Positions 1-10,021 of a stretch of DNA of 64,000 nt are shown here, one piece after another. Position numbers and translations under genes: made by a program. The notes beneath the pieces were generated by a model that was not told the origin of the DNA, did no database searches, and was given only the letters and a program-made list of their open reading frames with translations. Where the stretch lies: contig JBQMRN010000005.1 of the NCBI GenBank assembly GCA_052171895.1, forward strand, positions 62,001 to 126,000. Direction: 5' to 3'. The first letter of the stretch is position 1, and each line of letters opens with the position of its first letter. Source of the stretch: Arsenophonus sp052171895 (GTDB lineage: Bacteria; Pseudomonadota; Gammaproteobacteria; Enterobacterales; Enterobacteriaceae).

Positions 1-247
1 TTTGCGATAATGAGGCTATGAAGAAGCCGACGATGAGCGAAAACTCTGGTTCAAGAAAAACAACTCTTTCAATGTTATTTAAGCTGCTCTAGTCTACTCA
101 TAAGAGCTAGAAGTAGGTAAAGAGATAACCTACTGCCCTGCCAGCCCATTGCTAGTAAACAATATCCAATTTAAGAATGGAGAAATGATTCACGAAACAC
201 CAGAGCGGAGCCTGACGATCGTTATACACTAGATTTACTAATAACTG
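1..247 (+). mobile_element. IS256-family IS relic, copy A (3' end only)
   Basis: The right-hand end of a Mutator/IS256-type insertion sequence. It matches the 3' ends of the copies ending at 7537, 29571 and 41774, including the transposase C-terminal region (remnant like ENSGSRKTTLSMLFKLL) and the terminal ATAACTG. The left part lies outside the window. Stop codons and frameshifts mean no transposase can be made. The end of this element abuts the broken 3' end of pyrC. Confidence 0.8.
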
Positions 248-1250
248 ATAAATCTCTTCATTAAATAGATAAGCCATAAATTTTTACGCCGTTTAATGAA
301 CAAAACGCTTTAAAGTTTTCAATTGCATTAATTTCATCAAAAACGGTAGCATAAAACTGCAAGGATAGTAAGCGAATTAAAAACATCGCCACTACTACAC
401 TACAACAGGTAGACTCTTTTTTATTTTATGTATGCGGAGGGAGCGTATGGCTCAACCGGCACAGTATCTGTACTAAGAAAAAAGCGTTGACAGCCACTCT
501 TGTTATTGCTTCAGGTAATGCTTTTAAATGGATATCGCACTTCAGCTTCAGAACAAATAGACAATATAAATAAAATTTGATACCACCAATTATAACATTT
601 AATTTTCATTAAACATAAAATGTTGTAGTGTGATTGGTAGCAGCCAGGTTTTCATTACTAGCAACTATATAACTACATATTGATCGGCCTCTTTAGTAAT
701 AAAGATGTTCAAACACAACCTTTAGCCTAGGAAAATATTTTCTAATAAGCTCCATCATTTGATCAAATCAATAGAGTTTACGATCAAACATATCAATATC
801 ACTGGTTCTGACTTCATCGTAAACTAATAGTAGTGTTCCTATTTTTTCATTTTGGCAAAATCTGAATAAATATTTGCTATCTTTGATACTCCATATCTAG
901 AGTTAATCCTTGCATTGGCTGGGTAAAGTTTACAGGAAGTAAATACCCTCACCCCTGGTTAAACCCTTCTTCTTACTATTTCTGAGTCAGTACTATCCGT
1001 TAAGTAGTAGGTTCATTAATGGTGTAATAGATACTCAGCAGTGGGCGCGCACAAAGGTTCCATTTCTCGATAAGATTTTGCTTGGTCAATATTAATAATT
1101 GGAGGTACCAAGTTTGGCATAACAATAGCGGCTCGGCCAAAAAATCGGTTAATATAGTGGACACAATAAGTTTTAATCTATCATCATCTCTAAAATGAAA
1201 ATACCAGTCGTCGTGTTTGTGGGGCGGCAAAAATTTATAGTTATCATGAT
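248..1250 (-). pseudogene. pyrC: dihydroorotase pseudogene
   Basis: Decayed pyrC, which would cyclise carbamoyl-aspartate to dihydroorotate in pyrimidine synthesis. On the minus strand, pieces in several frames line up in order with PyrC: LPPHKHDDWYFHFRDDDRLK (the metal-binding HxH region is altered), CKLYPANARINSRYGVS, SDIDMFDRK, LKVVFEH, YATVFDEINAIENFKAFC and LNGVKIYGL. Many stops and frameshifts separate them. The last roughly 30 codons are missing exactly where IS relic A begins, so the 3' end was removed by or with that element. Identification is from the order of conserved pieces. Function is certainly lost at this locus. Confidence 0.9.
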
Positions 1251-1415
1251 TTGGTCATGAAATTGACTCCATATTAATGCAGATAATAAAAAAGATGAGT
1301 TGTAAATAAGTTAACTAGATATAATAAAGTGAAGAAATCTATGATAGATACCAGATTAATCTAATATTTAAATTATAAAAGCAATAACCATAACCAACTA
1401 TAAGTTAAGATTATT

Positions 1416-1491
1416 TGGCTCCTCCAACTGGATTCGAACCAGTGACATACGGATTAACAGTCCGGCGTTCTACCAACTGAACTATGGAGGA
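1416..1491 (-). tRNA. tRNA-Asn (GTT), CCA encoded
   Basis: Read on the minus strand this is a complete 76-nt tRNA. The acceptor stem TCCTCCA pairs perfectly with TGGAGGA, the anticodon loop CTGTTAA carries GTT (Asn), the T arm contains GGTTCGAATCC, and the 3' end is encoded CCA. It is nearly identical to the E. coli tRNA-Asn. It is one of the few undamaged features in the first 3 kb. Asn tRNAs are common integration sites for islands, but no attachment repeat is visible here. Confidence 0.98.
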
Positions 1492-1790
1492 ACTGAGAGA
1501 CCTAAAAATTGACTGATACTAACGATGTCCTGAGCCACTGTCAATGTTAAATATATAATATTTTTCTGTTTGTTTATACTGTAAACACATTGCATTAAAA
1601 ATAAACTATTTATCTGAAAATATTATTTTTATCAATTAGAAATTTATATAACTAATATATAGAAATTTCTATTTTTATTTTTTTGATAATACCTTTTATC
1701 TCAGGTTTTTGATTGCATTATTGATAGTTTATTCAGCAAGTATTTATTAATAGCAGCATCTAAGACTTATCTCTTTTCAGTAATAACCGT
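1492..1790. other. gene-free AT-rich spacer
   Basis: Very AT-rich spacer between tRNA-Asn and the next IS relic. No open frame, hairpin or recognisable gene remnant was seen on either strand. Confidence 0.6.
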
Positions 1791-2949
1791 AAGTTATTAC
1801 TAAATCTGGTGTATGCCGGTTAGGCTACTACGCTCTAATACTTTGTATATCTGTTCTCCATCCTTAAATTGGATGTTATTTACCACCAGGATCAGTACTC
1901 AAATGCCATTCTTAATCGGTTCCAGGTTTTATGAGCAGAAGGGAGTAGCTTAAATCCCATTGAAAGGATTGTTTTTCTCGAATCACAGTTTTTCGCGCGT
2001 TACCTTTGCTAGTCTGACTGTTACAAAAAACCAATTCAATTGGATTCGTCCTTCTTATTGATCCACCAATACGATGACAGGAAGGTATAGAGAATGCCAG
2101 CAACTCTTCTCGATCTTTTCCCATCTCCTTCATTGGTATAGGATACTTTGCTGAAAATCTTATCAATAAAACATCAAGGGCTTTATTAGTGGCATCGCGG
2201 CTCTCTGGTTACTCAGACCTCCCTCACCTCAACCTTAGCTTTCAGTTCTATGCCTTTGGATACTGAAGCCAGTACATTACCTGTTTTATGTACACAACAG
2301 CGTTGGTGCTGCGTGTGTCCGGGAATATCTTTGCCCATTGCATTCCAAAAAACCAAGGGTACCATTATCTGTGCTCTTCAAGCTATTACTGTTAAAATTC
2401 TGCTGATGGTACTTAAAGATCATGCTCTTTTCATTAAGAATCGATCCAAGAGCTTCATAAAATTTACCGTTAGGATATGGCCTTGCGCAGGTAAACAGCC
2501 ATGGTAGAAACTTTTCGATGCTTTTTTGCATGCTTCAGATAAACCGGTAGTAATGAGATGTTGAAGCATATTCCGTTTCCACTGCAACCCCTGATATTAG
2601 GCACTTTAGTCTCAATATCTTCTATACTAGTCTGTATAGTTCGCTAATAACCATTACGGATTGATGGCATGGAACACGCCAGTCAACAAAGCGGCATTCA
2701 GTATGTCGCCGGCGCATGGCTTCTACCTTAGTCTCAATAGCGGTAACTATCACAGCTGGCTAACACCATTACGGATAAGTTCATACAAGGGATCATAGAT
2801 AACATTTTATTTCGTGGATACCTATATACCTTAGTGTAGACTTTTTTATGGCATATCATCTCTCTGTTGTTGAAATCATTCATGAAATTAAGAAGCAGGA
2901 TAACCTAGCATCTCCTCTAAATCCTATAGACTATAAATGACTATAACTC
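1791..2949 (-). mobile_element. IS256-family IS relic, copy B (internally deleted)
   Basis: Minus-strand copy of the resident IS256-type element. The ends AAGTTAT (1791) and ATAACTC (2949) match the terminal inverted repeats of the other copies. Transposase pieces are readable in reverse, for example RFSAKYPIPMKEMGKDREE near 2100, equivalent to the C-terminal region of Mutator transposases. It is shorter than the near full-length copies (about 1.43-1.46 kb), so it carries internal deletions as well as stops. It is not functional. Confidence 0.85.
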
Positions 2950-3059
2950 AGATCAATTTTGATTTTTTATTAATTTATTGGATTAATAAAGAATCTTCTT
3001 GAAAAAATTTTTTTCTTAACAAAAAGCATAAAACTATTGATATTATTAAGTACTCGTGC

Positions 3060-3250
3060 GTTAATAAGTTAAAGCTTAATAAACAGATCTATTTTATTTA
3101 CGACATTTAACTTAATGTGTTATGAGTAGCGTTATCCTTGATAGCCTTTCGACCGTTTCTTGCTGAGTGCTTCCATGAATTAAATAGTGATGTAGGCTTT
3201 TGTATACTGCCGAAAGCGGCAATCTTTATTTGTTATATAGGAAAAGGCAC
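3060..3250 (+). promoter_or_regulatory. cold-shock gene promoter/long leader
   Basis: About 190 bases of AT-rich DNA directly upstream of the cold-shock gene, with no competing gene. A small GC-rich hairpin (TGCCGAAAGCGGCA, 3208-3221) sits about 30 bases before the start codon, and GGAAAAGG lies just upstream of the ATG. Long structured leaders are typical of csp genes. A regulatory role here is inferred from position only, and no exact promoter is claimed. Confidence 0.35.
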
Positions 3251-3463
3251 ATGTCTGACAAAATGAAGGGTCAAGTGAAGTGGTTTAACGAATCTAAGGG
3301 CTTTGGTTTCATCACTCCTTCTGATGGTAGCAAAGATGTATTCGTTCACTTCTCTGCCATTCAAGGAAATGGATTCAAAACCCTGGCTGAAGGGCAGAAT
3401 GTAGAATTTACCATTGAAGATGGTTCGAAAGGCCCAGCTGCAGCAAATGTAACTGCTCTTTAA
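3251..3463 (+). CDS. cspC: cold-shock RNA chaperone, CspC/CspE type
   Basis: A 70-residue cold-shock domain protein. It binds single-stranded RNA/DNA in the cytoplasm and acts as an RNA chaperone or antiterminator. RNP1 (KGFGFI) and RNP2 (VFVHFSAI) are intact. The core GQVKWFNESKGFGFITP and QGNGFKTLAEGQNVEF favour CspC, while the C-terminus AANVTAL is more CspE-like, so the paralogue name is uncertain. The ATG at 3251 is chosen over an upstream in-frame ATG at 3200 because it gives the family's normal N-terminus (MSDKMKG) and has an AGG-rich ribosome site. It is a lone gene between two dead IS copies with its own terminator, and shows no damage. Confidence 0.93.
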   Translation: MSDKMKGQVKWFNESKGFGFITPSDGSKDVFVHFSAIQGNGFKTLAEGQNVEFTIEDGSKGPAAANVTAL

Positions 3464-3488
3464 GATTAGTTAAATAAATGGATTTCTT

Positions 3489-3528
3489 GAAGCCTGTCGT
3501 ATGCACCCGGCAGGCTTCTTTATTTTTT
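3489..3528 (+). terminator. Rho-independent terminator of the csp gene
   Basis: The inverted repeat GAAGCCTG...CAGGCTTC, 25 bases after the csp stop, is followed by TTTATTTTTT. Confidence 0.85.
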
Positions 3529-3821
3529 GCAATAAAATTTTTGCTATAAACAATAAAAATCAATGATTACGTTTTAATAAAAACCAATACTGAGCAGATG
3601 ATGGAAGGAATTATTCAATTAATAGGGGCTTTTAACGAAGGTATAATGTAATTAATTAAATTACCTGAATATCTAACTGCTATCTAGTTTTTTAATAATA
3701 GAAGAGCAGGTGCATGCTTTTATGTAATCCCAAAAGAACATAAATAATTACAAATTAATATCTTGATAACTTAGTGAATTATTATTTATTCAGTGAATAT
3801 CTTAGTCATAGTTAAAGCACA

Positions 3822-5227
3822 GAGTTATTACTAAATCTGCTATATAAGAGTCACGTTTCGCTCTGATGCTTTATGAATCTCTTCTCCATCCTTAAATTAG
3901 ATATTGTTTACTACCAAGGTTAGCAGAGGTTAAAATCTCCTTAACCCGGTTTCAGCTTTTCTAAGCAAGATAGGAGCAGCTTAAATACCATTGAAAGGAT
4001 TATTTTTCTTAAACTACAGTTCTTCTCGCTTCGCTTTCGTAGTCTCAGTGTTACAAAAGCCGATTTAATCTAGATTTCTTGTTTTTATTGACGCCAAGTG
4101 ATCCTGAGGAGAAGTGGTAGAATGGCAGTAATTCTTCTTGATTTTTCTCCAATTTCTTCATTGCTTCATGATACTTTTCTGAAAACATTGCCAACAAGAC
4201 ATAAAGGGGATTATTAGTGGCATCGGGGCTCTCTGCTTAGCCAAAAACCTCCTGTGGAGCTCAGGCTTAATTTTCGGTTGTATGCCTTTGTGGACAACTG
4301 GAGGGCAGCACATTAGCTGTTTTGTATACTCAACATGGTTATTGTGCAGCATGTCCAGGAATATCTTTGTTATTTTATTTTAAAAATCAAGGCTATCCCC
4401 GTCTCCTATAGCAAGCCTAGGAGATACGCTTAAGCCGTCTGCTCGCAAGCCGTTGAGAAGTTTGCTCCAGTTTACTTTTACTATCGATAAGCATCTTCGC
4501 GCGCAACTGGCTCCTTACGTCCATACTCACTGACGCCAATAATGATCAACAGAGAAAGGCGATCATCTTTCCTGATAGGAGTGTATATGCTATTCCTAAA
4601 GAAATAAACGTAGAGCTTATCGTTTAAATGCCACAGGCAGCATTATCTGTGCTCTTCAAGCCATTGCTTTTTCAGTTTGCTGATGATGGCAGAGAGAGGA
4701 TATACTTTTTCACCGAGAAGCATCCACCCATAGCTTCATGAAAATCAGCACTGGATATACCTCTAGCCGATACAGCCATGGTAGCAACTCTTCGCTGCTT
4801 TTTGCACGCTTCAAATAAGGCGGTAGCAACGAGCTTTTTAAGCATATTCCCTTGCCGCTGCGATCCCCTGATCTTAAGCACTTTAACCTCAACCATCCCC
4901 ACCCAATAGTAATTTATATGGTTCACTGTGGTAATAACTGTTACGGACAACTGCATCTAGCCAGCAGTAGATAAGGTGGAGCGTTCAACATCTTGTTTTA
5001 GCATGGCTTCAAGCTCAGTCACAACAACGCTGGCTATCATCTGCCTGATACTATTACGGATGAGTTTATACAAGGGAATCACAGGTAATATCTGGTTTTG
5101 CGGATACCTCTAAAATAGACTTTTTATGGCATATTATTTCTCTGTTGTTGAAATCATCCACTAAATCAATCAGCAGAATAGACACCAGGATCTCCGAAAT
5201 CCAATATACTAGAAATGAACATAATTT
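3822..5227 (-). mobile_element. IS256-family IS relic, copy C
   Basis: Minus-strand copy from GAGTTAT (3822) to about ATAATTT (5227). Reverse reading gives transposase pieces in order: the N-terminal MEK-like start near 5100, VEVKVLKIRGSQRQGNML near 4870, LPWLYRLEVYPVLIFMKLW near 4760, and the C-terminal region near 3960-4180. Several stops and frameshifts are present. Its outer end abuts the broken 3' end of tpiA. A 94-codon open stretch (4672-4956) is only a chance survivor within the dead transposase. Confidence 0.85.
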
Positions 5228-5982
5228 GCATTACATTAATAATAGTCGAAAAACATCAGCTTTTAGCGATGCAGAGAGCGCCAACTAATACCCCATCGAT
5301 ATCGAGTTAACTAAAAAGCTCACCACCATTGCTGGCATTCACTAAACCACCATACTAAATAATCACTTGTTCAACAATACCTAGATATTGGTTGGAAATA
5401 TAGTCACGAATAAACTTATGTACCGCTTTTTTCTGGGGGCTGATTTGCCGGTACGGTACCCCATCGCCAAAATTAGTTTGTAAGCAATAACACTATTTTT
5501 AATGCCCCTGCCATCTAAGCTATTTAATACCACACCAATTTTGCAAGCGTAGACGAGTTGTTCAATTTTGCCAGTGCTATTTTCATCAGATTTACAAATC
5601 TGAAGTACCGGCGTTAATCCCCTTGCGATTTTAACATTGCAAATTTCCTGGTGATAAATTCATCGTTTTCTTGATGATAAGTTCTACGTTCATAATAACT
5701 GATAATAATATATTTTTTATCAATATCTTTTAGCACTTCTGCTGAAGTGTATCACCGGCAAAAGCGCTAGATAAATTGACATCAACATCTTGTTCGCCAA
5801 GTACTATCTTACTACAGGTTAAAACTTGTTTTGCTTGCGCCAGATAAAGCACTGGTGCTACAATTACAAAATCACACCCAGTAACACTATTTAATTCGTT
5901 ACAAAAATTTCCAATTAGTTTTTCAAGCATTTTTGTACTAGCATTGAGTTACTAGTTCTCCCGTGACTAATGGATGCCGCAT
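5228..5982 (-). pseudogene. tpiA: triose-phosphate isomerase pseudogene
   Basis: Decayed tpiA, which would interconvert dihydroxyacetone phosphate and glyceraldehyde-3-phosphate in glycolysis. Minus-strand pieces follow TpiA in order: MRHPLVTGE, SVTGCDFVIVAPVLYLAQAK, GEQDVDVNLSSAFAGDT, LKDIDKKYIIISYYERRTYH, DEFITRKFAMLK, and near the C-terminus a remnant like DIDGVLVGALSASLKADVF. Stops and frameshifts interrupt it throughout, and the active-site HSERR has become YYERR. The 3' end is lost at the boundary with IS copy C. The start is placed at the ATG giving MRHPLV. Confidence 0.9.
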
Positions 5983-6109
5983 TTTTCCAAAAAAAATTTA
6001 ATTAATAAATAAGATAAAGACAATTTATCATTATTCAGTTAATGCAAAATGCTAATATTAAAGATGCTATAAATAAATCACTTTATTTTTATCATTATAT
6101 CTGATATTA

Positions 6110-7537
6110 GAGTTATCCTCATTTCTTGTGTATGAAGTTTCGGAGATGTTGGCGTATCCTAACTGATTGATTTCGTAAATGATTTCAACAACAGGGAGAT
6201 GATTTCCATGGAAAAGTCTACCCTACAGCTATCCAAGAAAGCAGATATTACCTGTGATTCACTTGCATAAACTCATCCGTGTAATACTGCCAGCCAGCTG
6301 ATAGCCACCGTCGTTGAGGCTGAGCTCGAAGCCATGCTGCGATGTCTCGCCTTTGTTGACTGGCAGTCATGCCGTCGGCCGTAACTGTCATTTAGCAAAG
6401 AAAACTATAAAGAACTGCTATTGGCGATGTTGAGATTAAAGTGCCTAAGGTCATGGGTATTGCAGAGGAAACGGAATATGCTTAAAAAGCTCGTTGCTAC
6501 CGCCTTATCTAAAGCATCAAAAATCACAAAAAGTTGCTACCATAGCTAGTGTACCCACTCTGCGTGGCATATCCAACCAGTAATTTCATAAAATTTTAGA
6601 GGTACCTTTCGGTAAAAAGGTACCTGGTTTCTTTATTAGAAAAGTATCAGCAGACTGAAATAGCAATGCCTTGACACGAGCACAGGGAATGGTCGCTGCG
6701 TGATTTAAGCGATACGCTCTACGTTTATTTCTTTGGGAATAGCATATACACTCTTGTCAGGAAAGATGATCACCTTTGCCTACTTGCCAGTATCAGCGTC
6801 ACTGACCATGAACGTAAGGAGAGCTAGTTTGGATTAAAGATAATTATCGAAATCAGAAGCGAACTGCTGGCAAAGCTTCTTAATGGCTTGAGCGCACACG
6901 TCGCTTAACCGTATCTCTCAGGCTTGCTACGAGAAACAGTGCTCTTTATTTTTAAAATGCAATGGCAAAGATATTTGCCCAGACACAGGCAGCACGAACG
7001 CTGTTGGGTACACAAAACAGCTAATGTGCTACATCAGTATGGTCCACAAAGGCATACAACCGAAATTAAGCCTTGAAGCTCTACAGGAGCTTTTTGCCTA
7101 AGCAGAGACCAGTGAAGCCGCTAATAATGCCATTGATGTTTTATTGGCAAGGTTTTCAGCAAAGTATCCTGCAGCAATGAAGAAACTGGAGAAAGATCGA
7201 GAAGAACTTCTGGCATTCTATAACTTACTGTCAAAGCAGTAGGCATCAATAAGAACGATAAATTCGATTAAATCGCCTTTTTTTTGCAAAACTGAAGCTA
7301 TAAAGGTTGGTGGGGCACCCCACGCGCGAAGAACTATGGTTAGAGAAAAACAACCATTTCAATGGTATTAAGTTGCTCCCATCTTCTCAGAAAACCTGGA
7401 ACCGGCTACGAAGGGAAGTTGACCTGCTTTTATCTTGTGGTAAACAACGTCAAATTTAAGCAATAGAGAACAAATTCATGAAGCATCTCAGACTGGAACG
7501 TAGTCTTACCGCCATACATCAAATTTGCTAATAACTC
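6110..7537 (+). mobile_element. IS256-family IS relic, copy D (near full length)
   Basis: The best-preserved copy for defining the element: 1,428 bp from GAGTTAT (6110) to ATAACTC (7537). The ends are inverted repeats that also share ATTT..TGTATG further in. The transposase remnant starts MEKSTLQLSKKADITCDSL near 6210 and includes RNCHL, KKLEKDREELLAFYN near 7180 and ASIRTINSIKS, in the order of IS256/Mutator transposases. Internal stops occur in every frame. No clear target-site duplication was found in the flanks, consistent with age. Confidence 0.88.
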
Positions 7538-8100
7538 CTAGAGCCATTATGATATTTTTGCATCAATTATATCCCTGAGTAGACATCTTAGCCATGAATA
7601 AGGCTATACAACTAGGGTCTATAAATGACCAGAGAACAAACAAATAAGGAATAGTCATTTTTACTGGCTTGCCTTTAACATACTATTAAAGCAGTAAGCA
7701 TAAAAAAAAGATTATTTTCGTGAAATAAGGTTTTAAATTGAGAATTTTTCTTATGTCTTATTGATAATTAGTTAATAATACATTCATTTCCATATAATGT
7801 TCTAATTTTTATTCATAATCTTTGACAATCGATTATGTATTTGAGAAAACATCTTGTAGGATTAATTATCTCATTTGATTAATTGAAATTAAACATCATT
7901 TCAAACAAATAGATAATATAGCCTACTTTTCATTATCAAATTAAAAATTAACCAGATAATTTATATACAGGATAAATTATCTACTAAATACTAATGCTCA
8001 GGCGGAGTTTAACCTTATTGCATCTTTTCCAATTCAATCATTAAGAAAAGAAAATAGGGAATGTAATGGGTATAAAAATAGATAAAAGAGAGATAACGAA
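7538..8100. other. long upstream region of lrp
   Basis: Strongly AT-rich DNA without recognisable gene remnants. lrp genes in enterics have long autoregulated leaders, so this region probably carries the lrp promoter and Lrp-binding sites. Neither can be placed exactly by eye. GAGAGATAACG just before 8101 supplies a weak ribosome site. Confidence 0.45.
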
Positions 8101-8595
8101 ATGATTAATAACAAAAAGCGTCCAGGAAAAGATCTTGATCGTATAGATAGGAACATACTTAATGAATTACAAAAAGATGGTCGTATTTCTAATGTAGAGC
8201 TTTCTAAGAGAGTAGGGTTATCACCAACACCTTGTTTGGAACGTGTGCGCAGGTTAGAACGTCAAGGTTTTATTTCAGGTTATACTGCTTTATTAAATCC
8301 ACACTATCTCGATGCATCTTTATTGGTTTTTGTTGAGATCACCTTGAACCGTGCTGCTGCAGATGTTTTTGAACAGTTTAATGCCGTTGTGCAAAAACTG
8401 GAGGGAATTCAGGAATGTCATTTAGTCTCTGGAGATTTTGATTATTTACTTAAAACACGGGTTCCTGATATGTCTGCTTATCGTAAATTATTAGGGGAGA
8501 CTTTACTTCGTCTTCCTGGTGTCAATGACACGCGTACTTATGTAGTAATGGAAGAGGTAAAACAGAGTAATCGTTTGGTCATTAAAACACGTTAA
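8101..8595 (+). CDS. lrp: leucine-responsive regulatory protein
   Basis: Intact 164-residue Lrp/AsnC global regulator, the same length as E. coli Lrp and nearly identical to it. It binds DNA as octamers or hexadecamers and senses leucine. The N-terminal helix-turn-helix lies at about residues 30-55 (ISNVELSKRVGLSPTPCLER). The C-terminal RAM ligand-binding domain contains LVSGDFDYLL and ends LPGVNDTRTYVVMEE. It heads the enteric block lrp-ftsK-lolA-rarA-serS. In enterics trxB is its divergent neighbour, but here trxB lies beyond serS in the same orientation. Its near-perfect conservation in a decaying genome implies strong purifying selection. Confidence 0.99.
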   Translation: MINNKKRPGKDLDRIDRNILNELQKDGRISNVELSKRVGLSPTPCLERVRRLERQGFISGYTALLNPHYLDASLLVFVEITLNRAAADVFEQFNAVVQKLEGIQECHLVSGDFDYLLKTRVPDMSAYRKLLGETLLRLPGVNDTRTYVVMEEVKQSNRLVIKTR

Positions 8596-8653
8596 TCAAA
8601 TAGATGCAAAACTAGAAAAAGTTAGGTACACTATTACTTATGCATACAGTTTC

Positions 8654-8680
8654 AACGCTGAGCATTACACAGCGTTTTTT
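8654..8680 (+). terminator. Rho-independent terminator of lrp
   Basis: The inverted repeat AACGCTG/CAGCGTT with a 9-base loop is followed by TTTTTT, about 60 bases after the lrp stop and just before ftsK. Confidence 0.85.
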
Positions 8681-8716
8681 CATTTCAATCAATAGAAAAA
8701 ACCTGGAGTGTTAGTT

Positions 8717-10021
8717 TTGGGCCAGGAATATACAGAAGACAAAAATTTTAAGTTAAAAAAGATCAGTAATGTCAAGATACTGACAGAGGTTATTTTACTT
8801 ATAATTACTGTCTTAGCAATGTTTTTAATGGTGGCTCTAATAAGTTTCCATCCTTCCGATCCTAGCTGGTTACAGACGACTTGGACCTGGAATGAACCAA
8901 TTAAAAATTTAGCTGGCGGTATTGGTGCTTGGTCAGCAGATATTCTTTTCTCTGTTTTTGGCATTTTAGCCTATGCTATACCATTAATTATGTTGTTAGG
9001 ATGTTGGAATATATTTAAAGATATTGATAACCAAAATTGTCTAGATTTTTTTGTTATTTCCTTACAGCTGATCGGTGGATTAGCGTTAATAATTACATCG
9101 TGTGCTTTTGCAGCACTTAATATTGATGATTTAGCTAATTTTTCCTCTGGCGGAATTATTGGTAGTATCTTTACTAAAGCTATCTTCCCTTGCTTTAATA
9201 TTTTAGGAACAACATTAGCGTTACTTTGTATATGGGCAATTAGTTTTACATTATTTACCGGTTGCTCATGGTTGACAATTGCAGAAAAAATTGGAGCACT
9301 AGTTTTTGCAACAATATCACTAATCACTAATCGTACTCGTCGTAATAAGAAGCATCAGGTGAGAGAAGGTTATGTTTCATCTCATCCAGCTAAATTATAC
9401 GATGGCAACAATGTAGATTATATCGATCCTGATGATGTTCTTTTTTCAACTTCGCCAATTAATCAGCTAGCGAACCAGCGATTGAGCAATAATAACAAAA
9501 ATGATGAATTGCATAATGATAATATACCTACTTTCATGCCTCATGAAATTGAAGTTACTTTTGCTATTCAGTCATCAACAGCAAACCAGGACAAATATGA
9601 TAAAGATATCTTTAGCAAACCTTCAAATATACCTATTCCAAAGGACGATAACGTTAATTTAAATAAACTGATAGATACTACTACTACCGTCACTCAAGTT
9701 AGCGATGAAGAAAAAAGCAAAAATCCAAGTGAAATATTAATAATATCAGTAACAAAAGTAGATGCAGAAGCTGATAAAAGTACTACTTTTACACCAGTAA
9801 AATCGCAAATTAAAAAGGGAATTGGCCCAGAATTTCCACGTCCTAACCCTATTCGTTTACCGACACAACGTGAACTTTATGGTAATCGTCTGACGACACA
9901 AAAAGAACAGGAATTATTTGGTGCAAACCAAAACGCTTATAAAAATCCAGTAACGCAGCAGGATGATGCTGCTGCTAAGTTTAGTATTGATGATTGCAAT
10001 GAAAATAAATTATATGAATAA
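8717..10021 (+). CDS. ftsK: FtsK N-terminal membrane domain, retained truncated ORF
   Basis: An open frame of about 434 codons covering FtsK_N and part of the proline/glutamine-type linker. FtsK_N anchors the protein in the inner membrane at the septum and is the part essential for division in E. coli. Residues 1-210 match FtsK closely: GQEYTEDK at the start, four hydrophobic membrane segments, SFHPSDPSW after segment 1, LFTGCSWLTIAEKIG near the end, and the basic turn NRTRRNKK. The linker keeps PEFPRPNPIRLPTQRELYG. The TTG at 8717 is preferred: GGAG lies 8 bases upstream and it aligns with the E. coli N-terminus, although a GTG at 8708 is possible. The frame stops at 10021, and the motor half that follows is destroyed. 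The short product could still serve division. Confidence 0.8.
   Translation: MGQEYTEDKNFKLKKISNVKILTEVILLIITVLAMFLMVALISFHPSDPSWLQTTWTWNEPIKNLAGGIGAWSADILFSVFGILAYAIPLIMLLGCWNIFKDIDNQNCLDFFVISLQLIGGLALIITSCAFAALNIDDLANFSSGGIIGSIFTKAIFPCFNILGTTLALLCIWAISFTLFTGCSWLTIAEKIGALVFATISLITNRTRRNKKHQVREGYVSSHPAKLYDGNNVDYIDPDDVLFSTSPINQLANQRLSNNNKNDELHNDNIPTFMPHEIEVTFAIQSSTANQDKYDKDIFSKPSNIPIPKDDNVNLNKLIDTTTTVTQVSDEEKSKNPSEILIISVTKVDAEADKSTTFTPVKSQIKKGIGPEFPRPNPIRLPTQRELYGNRLTTQKEQELFGANQNAYKNPVTQQDDAAAKFSIDDCNENKLYE

Noticed and set aside
4672..4956. 94-codon minus-strand frame that could be a small protein.
   Set aside because: It is an in-frame surviving piece of the dead IS256 copy C transposase (LLPWLY-type region) and crosses into frameshifted parts.
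8971..9327. 118-codon minus-strand frame.
   Set aside because: Antisense shadow of the open FtsK membrane domain.
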